A DNA stretch of 64,000 nucleotides from Aphelidium insulamus (taxonomy: Eukaryota > Aphelidiomycota > Aphelidea > Aphelidiaceae): NCBI GenBank assembly GCA_036784855.1, contig JAZDSV010000025.1, positions 161,668-225,667 of the forward strand, read 5' to 3'. The position numbers and the translations under genes were made by a program. Below are positions 24,063-35,990 of this stretch, one piece after another. The notes below the pieces were generated by a model. That model saw nothing but the letters and a program-made list of their open reading frames with translations, was not told where the DNA came from and searched no databases. The first letter of the stretch is position 1. Each line of letters opens with the position of its first letter.

Positions 24063-24761
24063 TAGGGCTCCGATCGGGTCGAGTCGAGTCGGTCGAAACG
24101 CTCGACTCGACCCGACCCGAAGTGACCCGGGTTGACTCGACCCGACATAACCCGACTCGCGTTGACCCGGGTCGGCTGACCCGGGTTGGCTGACCCGACC
24201 GAAAATTACAGACCTATAAAATTATCATTTATAATACTAAACGTTCCAGACTACAGCCTGTTGTCCATATATGCTTTCATTACTTTCTTTGCATCTCATG
24301 CGGGATATAAATTGAACCAAAACCGCACCAGCATAGCATTGAAGGTGTTAGGAACCGGAATGCTATTCTTATGCCCAACACTGCCTCTTGCAACTCTTAT
24401 CACCGTTGCACTGCACCAAGAGCCAGCTGGTATCAGCCAATGTTGCCAAATGATGCTGGTCAGCCTTCCAGTACACCCGTGGAGTGGCTGTAATTTAAGT
24501 GGCCCCTCAAGCTAAACCAATTGTGCATAGCTTGATATCACTAGTAGATTGATTGTTACGTATCGTGGAAGATATCCGTGATTCTATTGCACAACAAGCA
24601 TTATACTAGACGAAGGCAACTTCCACAATCAAAAGTGTAAGAATTCATAATGTGTGTATTGTAAATTGATTGAAGATGCTTGCATGAAGGTTATAATCGT
24701 TGTTATCCGTGTTCTGGGTCGGTCGAAGCCTCTGACCCGGGTCAACCCGATCGGAGCCCTA
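24063..24761. mobile_element. Non-autonomous hAT-like element (MITE), 699 bp
   Basis: Perfect 16-bp terminal inverted repeats (TAGGGCTCCGATCGGG at 24063-24078 and its complement at 24746-24761) are flanked by an 8-bp near-duplication: AACTCAAC at 24055-24062 and ATCTCAAC at 24762-24769, 7 of 8 matching. YAGGG ends with 8-bp target duplications are typical of the hAT superfamily. Just inside each end are clustered degenerate repeats of GACCCGGGTT and GTCGAGTCG, dense on the left (24078-24205) and sparser on the right, as expected for transposase-binding subterminal repeats. The interior has no transposase, so it would have to be mobilised in trans. It sits 50 bp upstream of MECR. Confidence 0.82.
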
Positions 24762-24834
24762 ATCTCAACTATGTAATGTTTGACTGAAGGATAATGCTCT
24801 AGTGTCCACGAGTACGCCATTGCATGAATGGGGT

Positions 24835-24850
24835 GGTGTTTAAAAACACC
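24835..24850 (-). terminator. Histone 3' stem-loop of H3
   Basis: On the minus strand GGTGTT-TTTA-AACACC forms a 6-bp stem with a 4-nt loop followed by ACCCCA, about 50 nt past the H3 stop. This matches the shape of the SLBP-bound, non-polyadenylated histone mRNA 3' end. The same sequence with identical flanks follows the H4 gene. Confidence 0.9.
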
Positions 24851-24898
24851 GTTTAAGTTGTTTAACAGCAAAGCTATTATGCAATCAGAGCAGAACAT

Positions 24899-25890
<992 letters not shown>

Positions 25891-25936
25891 ATATTGCCCG
25901 CGATGTTCACTTGATACTCTCATCTATCTCATCAAC

Positions 25937-25952
25937 GGTGTTTTTAAACACC
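25937..25952 (+). terminator. Histone 3' stem-loop of H4
   Basis: GGTGTT-TTTA-AACACC (6-bp stem, 4-nt loop) then ACCCCA lies 47 nt past the H4 stop. It is identical in stem, loop and about 5 flanking bases to the H3 copy at 24835-24850. Confidence 0.9.
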
Positions 25953-26400
25953 ACCCCATTTGCTTGCAATCAGCGATGGAACAATTCGCAATTCTTGTCT
26001 GATTACCCTACGTGCTTGCCCTTTACTCCATAGCACTATTGGCCCGTTGTGGCTGGCCTCCCCTGCGACGGGCAATTAGACCTGCGGACTTGCTGACTCT
26101 GAAGGTTGACTGCAACGACACGTGTTATGCTTGCCTCGGTAGGCAGACAAGGACGTCGGATGTTATTTGTGGAATGTGAAGCGGCCAGATAGACATTTCG
26201 ACACATTGCACCTTACCACGGGACGGCTCGCGGCATGCCCAATGGAGCAGTGCAACTATTGCGGTGCATGCAGCATCTGCACCACCGCGGTTATAGTAAA
26301 GCGCATCAAGAACGCGCGTCAGAAGAGTTGCTGTTCACTCTGTTGCGGCACTGCTGACCGACACGTGCGCCCTTTGCAGCAATAAATTAAACGAGGTGCA
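25953..26400. other. Intergenic, no supported gene
   Basis: About 450 bp after the H4 stem-loop. A 72-codon cysteine-rich frame at 26167-26385 (CNYCGACSIC...CCSLCC) is the only thing of note. It has no recognisable domain and I do not call it a gene. Confidence 0.5.
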
Positions 26401-26862
26401 ATGCAACTCCGTCTACCTGGCCTTGCCGCATTTGCTCTGCTATCCAGCGTTCTCGATGCGCGCCCAATGCATGAAGGCACCAATGAAGCCTATGACGATA
26501 GCGTTGGCAGAGCGGCACCCAAGGTGGAGCCTGATGGCGCGATTCGAAATGAACCTCACGCGCGGCAGAAACTTATCGAGGCGCGCCGCATCGTCGAGGA
26601 CGCTCATCAATCCTGCGTGGAAAGTTTGCTGGTGCCTCCCGCCCTCGATGCCGAAATGGGGGCTGCGCCATTACCGGCAGACGTACAAGCGATGTACCTA
26701 CGGGCCCGCAATTTAGCGTTGGAAGTGCGTGATTATTATTACCAACTAAGTGCGGAAGCACTGCTGGATATCAGGAGTTACGCCTGGATATCGCTCGCAG
26801 GATTAAGCGATAAAGTCGTAACGGCTGCTGCTCAAGCGCTACAGCATAATTTGTGCACATAA
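26401..26862 (+). CDS. Small secreted protein, unrecognised
   Basis: 153-aa single-exon frame. The first 20 residues (MQLRLPGLAAFALLSSVLDA) form a good signal peptide with a likely cleavage near DARP. The mature part is mostly helical in appearance with no EF-hand or transmembrane segment and only two cysteines (AHQSCVESL and the C-terminal NLCT). I do not recognise it. The preceding sequence has AATAAATTAAACGAG just before the ATG. It could be one of several small secreted proteins made by this organism (compare 43887-44234). Confidence 0.55.
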   Translation: MQLRLPGLAAFALLSSVLDARPMHEGTNEAYDDSVGRAAPKVEPDGAIRNEPHARQKLIEARRIVEDAHQSCVESLLVPPALDAEMGAAPLPADVQAMYLRARNLALEVRDYYYQLSAEALLDIRSYAWISLAGLSDKVVTAAAQALQHNLCT

Positions 26863-27483
26863 GTTGTTGCCTTTGTGCCACTCCGTGGAATACTAACTCC
26901 ACCATGTCAGCCAATAAAATGTTAATAAGGTGCCCGTATAACCCAGAAACACTATCAATTTTACTATAGAGGTTATGTGAAGTAGTGTATTCGGTAAGAC
27001 GTCCGAGTAAATACCTACAGACAATCGCCATCGAGATAACAGCGACAACGATACTGCTCTTAAGCAGAAGAAAATGCATTGTCTCGGCCTAAGCAATTCT
27101 TTCCGTTGCGCTGCACTGCTGGCGACACGTTACGTGCACCATGTTGCGCCACAACATGTGCCAACGAAATTCTACACACAATCATAAACCATAGCATTCT
27201 GCATTGGCGCGACACATGTTCTCCGATTTCAACTCCGATGCTAACTTGCTGGTTTTAGTAACTCGGAAACGCCAGGCATGCGATCGCCAATTTGTGGAGT
27301 AGTTTGTGCCGTCCTATTTATCCGTCGTGCAGCATCGCGCTAGCATAATATAATATTAATATAATTAGCTAGCATAGCATAATATTAATGTAATTATAAT
27401 TATAAATTCTACCAACCATCGCCAAATGCCTGAAACAGACAGCAGGTTGAACAGTCGCCACCTGTTTCACTTCAAGCGTCTCC
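26863..27483. other. Intergenic, no gene seen
   Basis: About 620 bp. AT-rich short repeats (TAATATTAATATAATTA type) occur at about 27345-27405. No spliceable frame with domain content is seen on either strand. Confidence 0.55.
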
Positions 27484-28846
27484 ATGAGCTCCGGTGTGGT
27501 GGTGGTGGTGGTCGGATGCGGCGTGGTTGGTTTGACCACCGCGGTGCTGCTGCAGTCCCGTGGCCATAAGGTGTGCACGGAATTGTACATGCACTCGTGG
27601 CGACCCCGCCCATTCATCCACAGGTGACCATCGTTGCGCGCGCCACTCCCGACCCAAAGTACTGGGACACGGACCCGATGTATGCGTCGCGCGAGGCCGG
27701 CGCGCACTGGTGCAGCATTGCTGCCCACGATGACCCGGTCATGCAAGGTAGTTTAATAATGGTCGCACATGTGCTAATTGTTGGTGTGCACAGACTATGA
27801 AGCGACGTCAATGAGGGTGTTTCAGCAGTTGTGCAAGATGCCCGAGACGGGGGTGATGGCTTGCCGGGCGCGATTTGTATGGAAGGGTGGCCCGGACAAA
27901 GTGCGCGTCCCGTGGTACAGCCGCGTCGTCAACAATGTACGCCTCTGAATCTGTATAGCTACATGTACTCTAATTATAACCAGTTTGCGCCCATGGACCG
28001 GGAAGAGCTGCCGGAGGGGGCGGGGTGCGGTTTCGCCTTCGAGACCTTGACCTTCAATGTGGTCAAGTATATGCGCTGGCTGCTTGCCGAGTATAGGAAG
28101 CTGGGTGGCCGCTTGATTGTCAGATCATTGCGGCACATTGACGAGGCCGTGCACATTTGTCCCGACGCGGCCGCTATTGTCAACTGCACTGGTTACGGTA
28201 TGTCATGACTGATACTAATGTATTCATAATACCATAGGTGCCCGGTTTCTGGGTGGCGTGAACGACCTCGACGTTTATCCAGTGCGCGGGCAGACTGTTC
28301 TGTGCAAGCTGCCACCGCAAGATACTATATGCCGGATGTCTGGTGAGGATCCATAGCGCTGCATTTTGCACTATTGACTATTGTGGTAGCCGACGAAGAG
28401 CACAACACCGAGGGCACCTACATCATACCACGAGATGATGGGACTGTTCTCCTTGGCGGCACCCTGGAGGTGTACAATGCGTACGTAGTTCTTAAACAAC
28501 TCTTTGAATAGACTGACACGATGTGACACGCTATAGCAACACCACACCCAGCCCCAAGGTTGCAGCCGGCATAATTGAGCGGTGCAGCAAGCTGTCGCCC
28601 AGCTTGGCAGCGGCAGGCGACAACCTGGAGATCATTCGGCACGGTGTGGGCCTGCGCCCGCAGCGCGTGAATGGCATCCGCATAGAGGCTGAGCGCAGGT
28701 GCATTGACGGCCGTCCAGACGTGCTTGTGGTGCACAATTATGGGCACGGTGCGTGCGGCTATCAGTCCAGCTGGGGCAGCTGCAATGCGGCGGTGTCGCT
28801 ACTGGAACGCGAGAGCGACTTCACGCCCGTCTCCGCCAAACTGTAG
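27484..28846 (+). CDS. D-amino-acid / D-aspartate oxidase, peroxisomal
   Basis: FAD enzyme that oxidatively deaminates D-amino acids to oxo acids with H2O2 release. Seven exons (27484-27570, 27624-27747, 27794-27936, 27984-28197, 28238-28342, 28390-28480, 28537-28846) give 357 aa in frame. The Rossmann opening VVVVVVGCGVVGLTTAVLLQ binds FAD. Further landmarks are GAGCGFAFETLTFN, AAAIVNCTGYGAR, DVYPVRGQTVL, GTYIIPRDDGTVLLGGT, and the family signature VVHNYGHGACGYQSSWG. The protein ends -AKL, a variant of the PTS1 peroxisomal signal. Whether it prefers neutral or acidic D-amino acids cannot be decided by eye. Confidence 0.93.
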
Positions 28847-29484
28847 TTGTGTGCCTTGTGTGTCATCTGTAATGGACTGTTATGGCGTTTGTTGTGTCTG
28901 TGTGTGTGAAGCCCTTCCGTGTGTGGCATTGCACGCCGCTCTGCACATATCAATGGCTGCGCGCAAAGGTGACAGCATAATGGACGTCAGGCTGGCCGAC
29001 GTGCTGCCGGAAATGCTCCGTGCACGAAGAGTCTGCTTGACTGTGGTGAGTGAGCGGCACTGCGCACTGGCAGCTCTGGGTGGTAGTCTGTCTATGCTGC
29101 AGTGGTTGCGTGACTGTACATTTGTCAGCTGTACAATGTCAAGAGCAACTATATATTTTTGTAGATATATATATATATATATTTGCTGTGTAATCAGTAT
29201 TGTGTCCTGGAGAAGAATTGCTGTTGCTGTTGCCAATAATGCTCCTACTGCCTTTCTTTCTTGTTCAATGTACTTGTTGGAGATCGCGTGAATACCCGAA
29301 TTATCAATAATTATCACTACGTAGATTCTTCTCCATTTATCAAGACACGAACCGCTTATTAGCTGTAGAAGTTATGGGGTTGGAGTCTTAATCAATAATT
29401 AATAAGCCACTCTTAAACGAAATATATGTCACAATGATGCTCCATCATAATCAGGGGCTCTTTTAACGCTAATTGCCACCAACG
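28847..29484. other. Intergenic, no supported gene
   Basis: About 640 bp containing a short (TA)n run at about 29165-29181. A 70-codon frame beginning at 28953 (MAARKGDSIMDVRLADVLPE) has no recognisable feature and ends in the repeat; I do not call it. Confidence 0.5.
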
Positions 29485-30706
29485 ATGAACGGTGCATGGC
29501 CGCTGATATTGCCATGGCTGCCCGATGAAGACTTGTTCCGCGTGGGTCAGGTATGTAGGCGCTGCATTGGATCATACATATGTCGATATACTTATCATGT
29601 TGGTAGGTGTGCCGAGAGCTGCGGCCGGTGGCCACCGCGGAACCCATGTGGAAGGAGCGCGTACTATCACGATGGCCCGCACGATTCCCGGCCGTGACGC
29701 ACTGTGCACCTCGCCTGGCACACACCACATACGCGTACATGAACACGCAGTGCACTGGGTGGCGGGCCACGTGGAATGTGTCGCGGCGATTTGATATGTC
29801 GATCAGGAAATTTGATGCGCGCAAATCCGCCACCACTTTACAGCTATTGAAAGCCGCTCGGGTCGATGAGCGGGCACGGTGCGGCAGATGTCGGCAAGTG
29901 ACGTGCGGGAATGTATGATACGCGACTCACTGTATCGTGCAGTCGCCCAGACAATGTATGTCTGTGTGCCGCATTGCCCGCGAGCAAGATCTGCAATTGC
30001 GCCGTCCATATTATTGTGCTTGTGGTGCGTGACACTTGTGCCATTGCACATATTCCAACATTGCTCGCGCAGCATCCACGAGCAATGATGGCCACTGGCA
30101 CTGTGCAGATATTGGAGCACACTTTTGCCCACTGTACTGTTATATATGATCTCGACTTTGACACTGCTGGACGGCATCCATGTACGTACTTGTGGATGTA
30201 CAGATTGATTATAAATTATTAAGTGCTGGATGATGTATTTGACTCTGGCCGGGCGTGCTTGCTGTTCCCTACCCGCGACGCCGTGGATCATGACGCATTT
30301 ATATCTGATCTGGTTTCGCCAACACCGTCTCAACCGCGGTACCTCGTTGTATTGGACGGCACGTGGCGACAGGCCAAGAGTCTGTTTCGCTGGAATCCTC
30401 GGTTGCAGCGGTTGCCACGCATCAGACTCGGCGCCTGCTGTAAATTGGACTGTGTGTTTGGCGAGCTGAAGCGGGAGCCCAGTTCACACTGTGTCTCCAC
30501 CGGTGAAGCCGTGGCTGCCGTGCTCCAAGACTGGCATCCGCTATGTGTGGATTCTCTTGCGGTGGAGTTCAATCCACTTGAGGTGCGTTTTTCATACGTA
30601 TGTAATAACATTGACTTACTTTGCTGTCCAGACAGTTCAGAGTGCCATCCGCTTGCTAGTGTCGCAGCAAAAGAGCTTCGCATTAAATAAGACCGTTGAG
30701 CAATAG
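29485..30706 (+). CDS. DTW-domain tRNA acp3U transferase with N-terminal F-box-like segment
   Basis: DTW-domain proteins (TapT, DTWD1, DTWD2) add the aminocarboxypropyl group to uridines of tRNA. Six exons (29485-29550, 29607-29893, 29943-30024, 30073-30181, 30224-30582, 30632-30706) give 325 aa in frame. The DTW part has the zinc-type CGRCRRPDNVCLCAALP, VLVHPRAMMATGTVQ, LFPTRD and the name motif VVLDGTWRQAKSLF, then STGEAVAAVL. The first about 45 residues (LPWLPDEDLFRVGQVCREL, then AEPMWKERV) look like an F-box, which is not usual for this family. Intron 2 has a GC donor (GCAAGT at 29894) that alone completes CRRPDNVC. It could resemble DTWD1 or DTWD2; I cannot decide. Confidence 0.83.
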
Positions 30707-30759
30707 AAATCTATTGGCGTTATGTTGTATGTGCTGCAGTCCCCAGTGTGCTTTTCCCA

Positions 30760-31763
30760 TTATTTGGGGCCTGTTACTGTCACCAGTCCTCCGGTGGACC
30801 GCTGAGTGATCATAAGCACCAGGGTGGAAGCAAAAGCTAGTGCAAAGGCCGACAAAGCAGCAATAAAAGGCACCATGGTTTTTTCGGCCATTGCAAATGG
30901 CATCGAGAACAGAATTCCAATTAAGGAAAGAACCATAGCAAATAAACCCGTCATGAGGTGCGAACTTTCCGCGGCCTCCTTACGCTCCCCAGCAGCAATT
31001 GCCGTTCCACTAGCAGAAACGGGCTGAGTTTCGTTCCAGTGCGTAGTCACGCCAATATTGTCCGCATTCACGAGATACCCTTTCTGGGTAGACTTTAACT
31101 TGAAGCATTTTGAGACGGTGTTGCAACCATTCGACTTGACGCATTTGCCAAACTCTTTTGCCTCGGCACCGCCAAGACGACAGCTGCGCATCAAAAATGT
31201 TGTCTGCTCTTTTCGCCCCTTCACTGTGTCGTTATTTTTGATGCCGCACGAGGAGAGCTTTTCGTCAACACTTTTGCATAATCCCTCGCAGCCGTAAAAT
31301 ACTGTATTGTACCACAGGTTATGCGCGCCGTCCAAATACTCTCGTTTAGACACGAGTTCATTCCCTAAGAAAACCATTTTAGACGGCGGCGTACAACAGG
31401 TGGTATAGTCACGCACCGTTCTTGTCCGCGAGAGCAGTCCAGTCGCCGACAGCAACCTGGCCCGACGCAATCTTCTCCGACGCGTAAAAGGAGTTAAGAA
31501 AGAACACCGCTGACTCGCGCTTGCTGACCGACTCGTCGTTGTTCGTGTCCATTTTACGGTAGATGGCATCGAAATCAGGTAGGGCCTCGCCGTCGCGCGC
31601 AAACTCTGCCGCCAGAGTGGTGCCACGCTCTGGGCCGTCTTTCTTCCGCGCTGCATCGCGGTTCGTCGGCCTTGGCGGCTATCGGGGCAGATGACGGGGG
31701 AGCTACGCTGGCGCTAGTGCACAAAGCCGCCAGCGACAGGCAAATATACGCGCGCGTGTGCAT
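30760..31763 (-). pseudogene. EF-hand/Cys-rich/two-TM family member 4, frameshifted
   Basis: Near-copy of the 36.0 kb gene. Exon 1 (31417-31763) encodes the signal peptide (MHTRAYICLSLAALCTSASV) and linker to PRCSAE, then a four-base insertion (about 31638-31648) relative to the 36.0 kb copy shifts the frame and scrambles the rest of exon 1, including EF-hand 1. Exon 2 (30760-31364) is intact: EF-hand 2 rebuilt as DKNGNELVSKRE, the seven-cysteine domain (YGCEGLC, SC, CRLGGAEAKEFGKC, NGC, KCFK), two hydrophobic segments, tail GGLVTVTGPK. It lacks the CxFGxC pair found in the 8-19 kb copies. A LINE insertion lies 130 bp upstream, between this gene and its sister copy. Confidence 0.72.
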
Positions 31764-31882
31764 TTTGATGGAAAATTAAGGTTGGCAAATCATTTGATCA
31801 ATTTTCGAAGCGCCGTATTTAGTCGCTTCAATACATTCTAATCAGATAGGCACCGACAGGAAAATCGGCAGATTTTCAAGTT

Positions 31883-31895
31883 TCAAGTTGAAAGC
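31883..31895. repeat. Target-site duplication, left copy, of LINE
   Basis: TCAAGTTGAAAGC occurs here and again at 35645-35657, exactly bracketing the LINE. Confidence 0.8.
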
Positions 31896-34800
31896 CACGT
31901 CATACGCAGGCAAACCAGCGCCTCTACACACACAGCGCATGGCGTTTTTATCACCCGCCCGACACGAATTTTGCGCGTTGCCTTTGCTGCGTCTCGGCCA
32001 GCGCATGACGTGAACATCGAGCTGTTGTCCGAGATGGACTCACCATACACACAGGCATTGACAGTCCAAAACGGCGCGGGTAGTAATCTTCAACGTCTAC
32101 CAACAGCCGAACGGCCGCGACACCGATCGATTCTGTGCTCGCATGGCCAGCGCCACACAGTCGCCGCGTACTTTGTGCTGAGGGACTTCAATGCGCACCA
32201 CCGCAGTGGTCTGAGCAACGCCACAGCACAAATCTTGCCGGAACGGCAACAGCGGAACTGCTCTCCGACGGATTTTCACTATTAACACAGCCACAAACAC
32301 CCACATACTGCGGAACAAAGCGCAGCTCAACGGTCGACCTGACGTTGGCCGACAGTCCGAGCAGCACGGCTAATTACATCGTGCTCGATTGCCCGCCACA
32401 TTGATGCCGCCTCGGATCATCTGCGATATTGACTACGTCGGTACATCGGCGCAAGATCATCCGTGTGAAGCTCCACGGCCAAACTGGCGACGGGCAGATT
32501 GGACCGCAGTGTGCAGTGATCTGACACAGCGCCTCCACAATGTACTGGGCGCTTCTCACATTGCACAACACCGGCTGAGTGTTGACATGTACTGCGTATT
32601 GTCTGCTTGCTGCGGTACAGGAAAACATTGACCGCACAATTCCTACTCTACGGCCATCGGTCCGAGCTCAGTGCTTGGTGGAACGCCGAGATCGACGAGT
32701 GTCGCAAGCGTATGTGGCTGAGACTACGGCACTCCGTGCAAAAGCACCGCACGCAGGGTAATGCTACAGCATGGCGGGATGCGCGGCAGAGCCTACATCG
32801 CAAAATTGCAACCGCGAAGCAAACGCTGCTGGCAAGAAATGACGGCGACGGACGACCCGAAACAGCTGTGGCGCATGGTGAACTCGCTAAAGGCAGCGCC
32901 GCGGACTCAATCACTGCCCACCAACTGTCTCGGACGGCCAGCAGCATGTGACAGAAAACGCCAAGTTGAAATGTCTCGCACCTCGTCATTCTTCCCACCG
33001 CGTCCGGCTCACATTCCGATCGCCGACCGTGCCGCACCTGGCTGTGATGATAAGGTGCCCCAACGCAACAGCCGCGGAGATCGAGGCCGTGTTGCGCGAT
33101 GCCGCCGCATATAACGCACCCGGTCCAGATCGGATCCCTTACAAATACTGGCAGAGCGTGTGGCCAGTGGCTGGAGCCTACATTGTCCGACTACTCAACG
33201 CATGCCTGCAGTATGCAGCCACTTGCCGTCACTCGATTTAAAGTCGGCATAACCATGATTATACCAAAGAGCGTGCAAGTCGGACTACACCAGCCCTCGA
33301 GCATATCGCCCTATCACCATGCTGCCCACGCTTGCAAAGCTGATGGAGGGTGTGATGGCTCGACGACTGGCGTTCTACGCCGAGAGTCGCTATCTGCTTC
33401 CAGCATCGCAATATGGCTTCCGGGCGCATCGCTCATGCGGACAAGCGGTGCATAGTTTGGTGCAGCAGGTGCAGCAAGGTTGGAGACGCAAGCAAACAAC
33501 GACTGCGGTGTTTTTGGATGTCAAAGGCGCATATGACACAGTACTGCATGACCGCCTGCTGCACTGTCTGTCTGCATCGGCACTGCCGCCACAATTTGTC
33601 AACTACACCGCTGCATTTCTGAAAGGGCGCCGAGCTATCCTTACCTCGCCCACCGGCCAGAGCATGGACATAGCGCTTGACATGGGGCTGCCACAAGGAT
33701 CGCCGCTCTCCCCGATTCTCTACTTGTTCTACAATGCACCGGCGTTTGACATCTTGCGTGAGAACGGGCTCGAGTGATTGGCTTTGCTGAGACGACTTGA
33801 CATGCACTGTCTCGTCCAGGTCCCGGCGAAAAATGTGCGGATTCTTGAGAATGCCATTAAAAAGCTGCAAGAGCAATGGAGCCGCCCATTCAACCAGCAG
33901 CGAACCCACAAAGTCCGTTCTGCTCCACTTCACCGGTAGGAAACAGCGACCACAGCTGCCGGACCTGCGCATCTCGGACACAGCAATTGAGGGCGTCGCA
34001 AACCGCCGCATGCTGGGCGTACAAGTCGACAGCAAGCTGAACTGGAAAACACTATGTGCACAGCAGCAGCTGGCAAGGCCTCGCGTGCCCTTAACTCCAT
34101 CATTCACGCCGGTAACAGTATGTGAGCCTCTCTGCTGACACGAAGACATCTTGCAATGTCCATGATTATTCCGGTGCTAACTTATGCTGCGACTGCGTGG
34201 TCTCCGACGGCGCTACACTACACAACACGTATATCGGACATGGGGCCGGTATCGCCGAGTGCTGCTGTGGATAACGGGAGCCCTGGTGCACACAACTCAT
34301 GCACTCCTAGCTGAGGCGGGCATGCTACCTCTGTCAATTCTGCTACGACAGACAGCGAAATGCAGTGGACAACCTGGACGTCCTACCCACGTCACCACCC
34401 TGCTAGGCAACAAGTAGATGCTACGCCGGCACTCCGGGACAAGAGGAAATGTTGCTGCGAGCCAGGCGAGATCTGGCTGACCAGATTAATAGCTCTGTCT
34501 GGCCAGCACCGCCGGAACCCAACCACTCACATCCCCGTGGCTGCCTCGGGCTCCGCCAAGTCTCACAGTTCAAGTCGCCCCAACCGCAGAGCTGCTCTGA
34601 CCAGCTGGCTCACTACACATGAATATTATGTCGAACGAGGGACGAGTACTGTATACAGCCATTCACACGCCAGCCCAAGGAAGTGCATTGGCATGCTTAC
34701 AGCGGAGCAGCACAGCGGGATTACGGCATTCAGAAATCCCAATATTCTACCAGCGACATCAGGACGGATTGCGCAGCACTCGTGGCAGCTAGTGGCGCGC

Positions 34801-35644
34801 TGCAGCAGAAAAGTGTCATCGACCGGTTGTTATGTGGTGTCGGGATCGAGCTACAGTGCAAAGTCTTTGGCCAACTGGCAGTCAGCAAGTCACCACTGGC
34901 ACACCAGTTGAATCAGCTGTTGTGCACACTAACACAGGAAGTCACGGTCCACTGGCTTCCTCATATGCCCGCACCATGCTACTCCAGCAAATGCTGCTTG
35001 TGCCGCACGCGCCGGGTAGCAGCCACTGACCACACAGTGCCGCTTTTGATCTGCATGAAGGCATCCGACTGAATGATGCCAAGCGTAGTATACAACGCCA
35101 TGCTTGGCGGCAACATCAAGCCAAGTGGAGACGAGGAAAAGCTGGACAGAGTCATCGCTGTACTATGATGACATTCTCTCGGCCCCGGCTCTCTTACAGC
35201 GTCTGCATGCTGGCCGCACTAGACGACAGTCGAGTGTTCTTACTCAGCTCCGTTCCGGCTACTACCCAACATTTTCTGTGCTAAAACGACTGCGACTCAC
35301 ATTCCTAAGCGATACTGTCGATACTGTGGTACCCGTGATGACATTGCCCACCGCGTCCGACATTGCCTGTCTCGACAGGCGGAACGTGCTCAACTCCGTG
35401 ACAACCTGGCTCAACTCGGCATATTCACGCTGGAGCTGCGTCTGATGCTACAACATCCACAGGCGGCGGCAATGCTTGTAAACTTTTTCACGCAGTGCGA
35501 TGGCTGACCACACCGCTTTACTCCGCATGGAGTCCATCACTGTGAACTGAAGTATATTTTGTATATGTCAACACGCACTCGGGCAACCAACGGTGCAACG
35601 TCATGACCGACCGGTTAGATACGTTTAATGAATAAATCAATCAA
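31896..35644 (+). mobile_element. Dead non-LTR retrotransposon (LINE), about 3.75 kb
   Basis: Plus-strand non-LTR element between 13-bp target-site duplications. In order, in different frames: an AP-endonuclease fragment (LRDFNAHH, KRSSTVDLTLA, and PPRIICDI-like end at about 32400); a reverse transcriptase (YNAPGPDRIPYKYW, AYRPITMLPTLAKL, VFLDVKGAYDTV, GLPQGSPLSPILYLFYN at 33099-33777); an RNase-H-like stretch; and a C-terminal cysteine segment (LTQLRSGYY with CRYC- and HCL-type spacing near 35225-35410). It ends in TCA/AAT-type repeats (AATAAATCAATCAATCAA). Motifs resemble the Tad/I-type elements with RNase H. The catalytic acidic-pair region after the polymerase core is frame-broken, and at least five frameshifts are present, so it is inactive and probably 5'-truncated. 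Confidence 0.85.
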
Positions 35645-35657
35645 TCAAGTTGAAAGC
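35645..35657. repeat. Target-site duplication, right copy, of LINE
   Basis: Second copy of TCAAGTTGAAAGC, directly after the TCAA-repeat tail of the element. Confidence 0.8.
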
Positions 35658-35990
35658 GCTAAGATATAGATGCCGGAGGCATCCGTAGCTTGTTGGCGGT
35701 CAGAATGTATAGATTTTCAAGTTGCTCGAATAATTTTCAAGAGAGAACACCGTTTTTGATATTAAGTTGCAATGTCACGCCTTTAACGGTGTATATTAAA
35801 GCATAAAGACGTGTAGACCCCATAGATCGTCACCAAAATATATCTGGCATGTAGTATCATGAGTTTCTGATGTTCAAATGATAATATGGGCCTTATCAGC
35901 GCCACCAATTCATAAATTTACCTAAAGAGTAACACAGAAATAATATGTACAAGTTGTTTGTGCTTGTTGTGCGCAGCGTGGTTTACTCCT
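35658..35990. other. Intergenic, no gene seen
   Basis: About 330 bp between the LINE and the 3' end of the EF-hand family member at 36.0 kb. No coding or RNA feature is visible. Confidence 0.55.

Noticed and set aside
24186-24515. 109-codon open frame inside the hAT-like element
   Set aside because: It has no transposase or other domain, begins within the subterminal repeats, and the element looks non-autonomous.
26167-26385. 72-codon cysteine-rich frame (CNYCGACSIC)
   Set aside because: No signal peptide, no known zinc-binding spacing and no splice partners; insufficient support for a gene.
28953-29170. Short frame MAARKGDSIMDVRLADVLPE
   Set aside because: It runs into a (TA)n repeat and has no recognisable feature or homologue.
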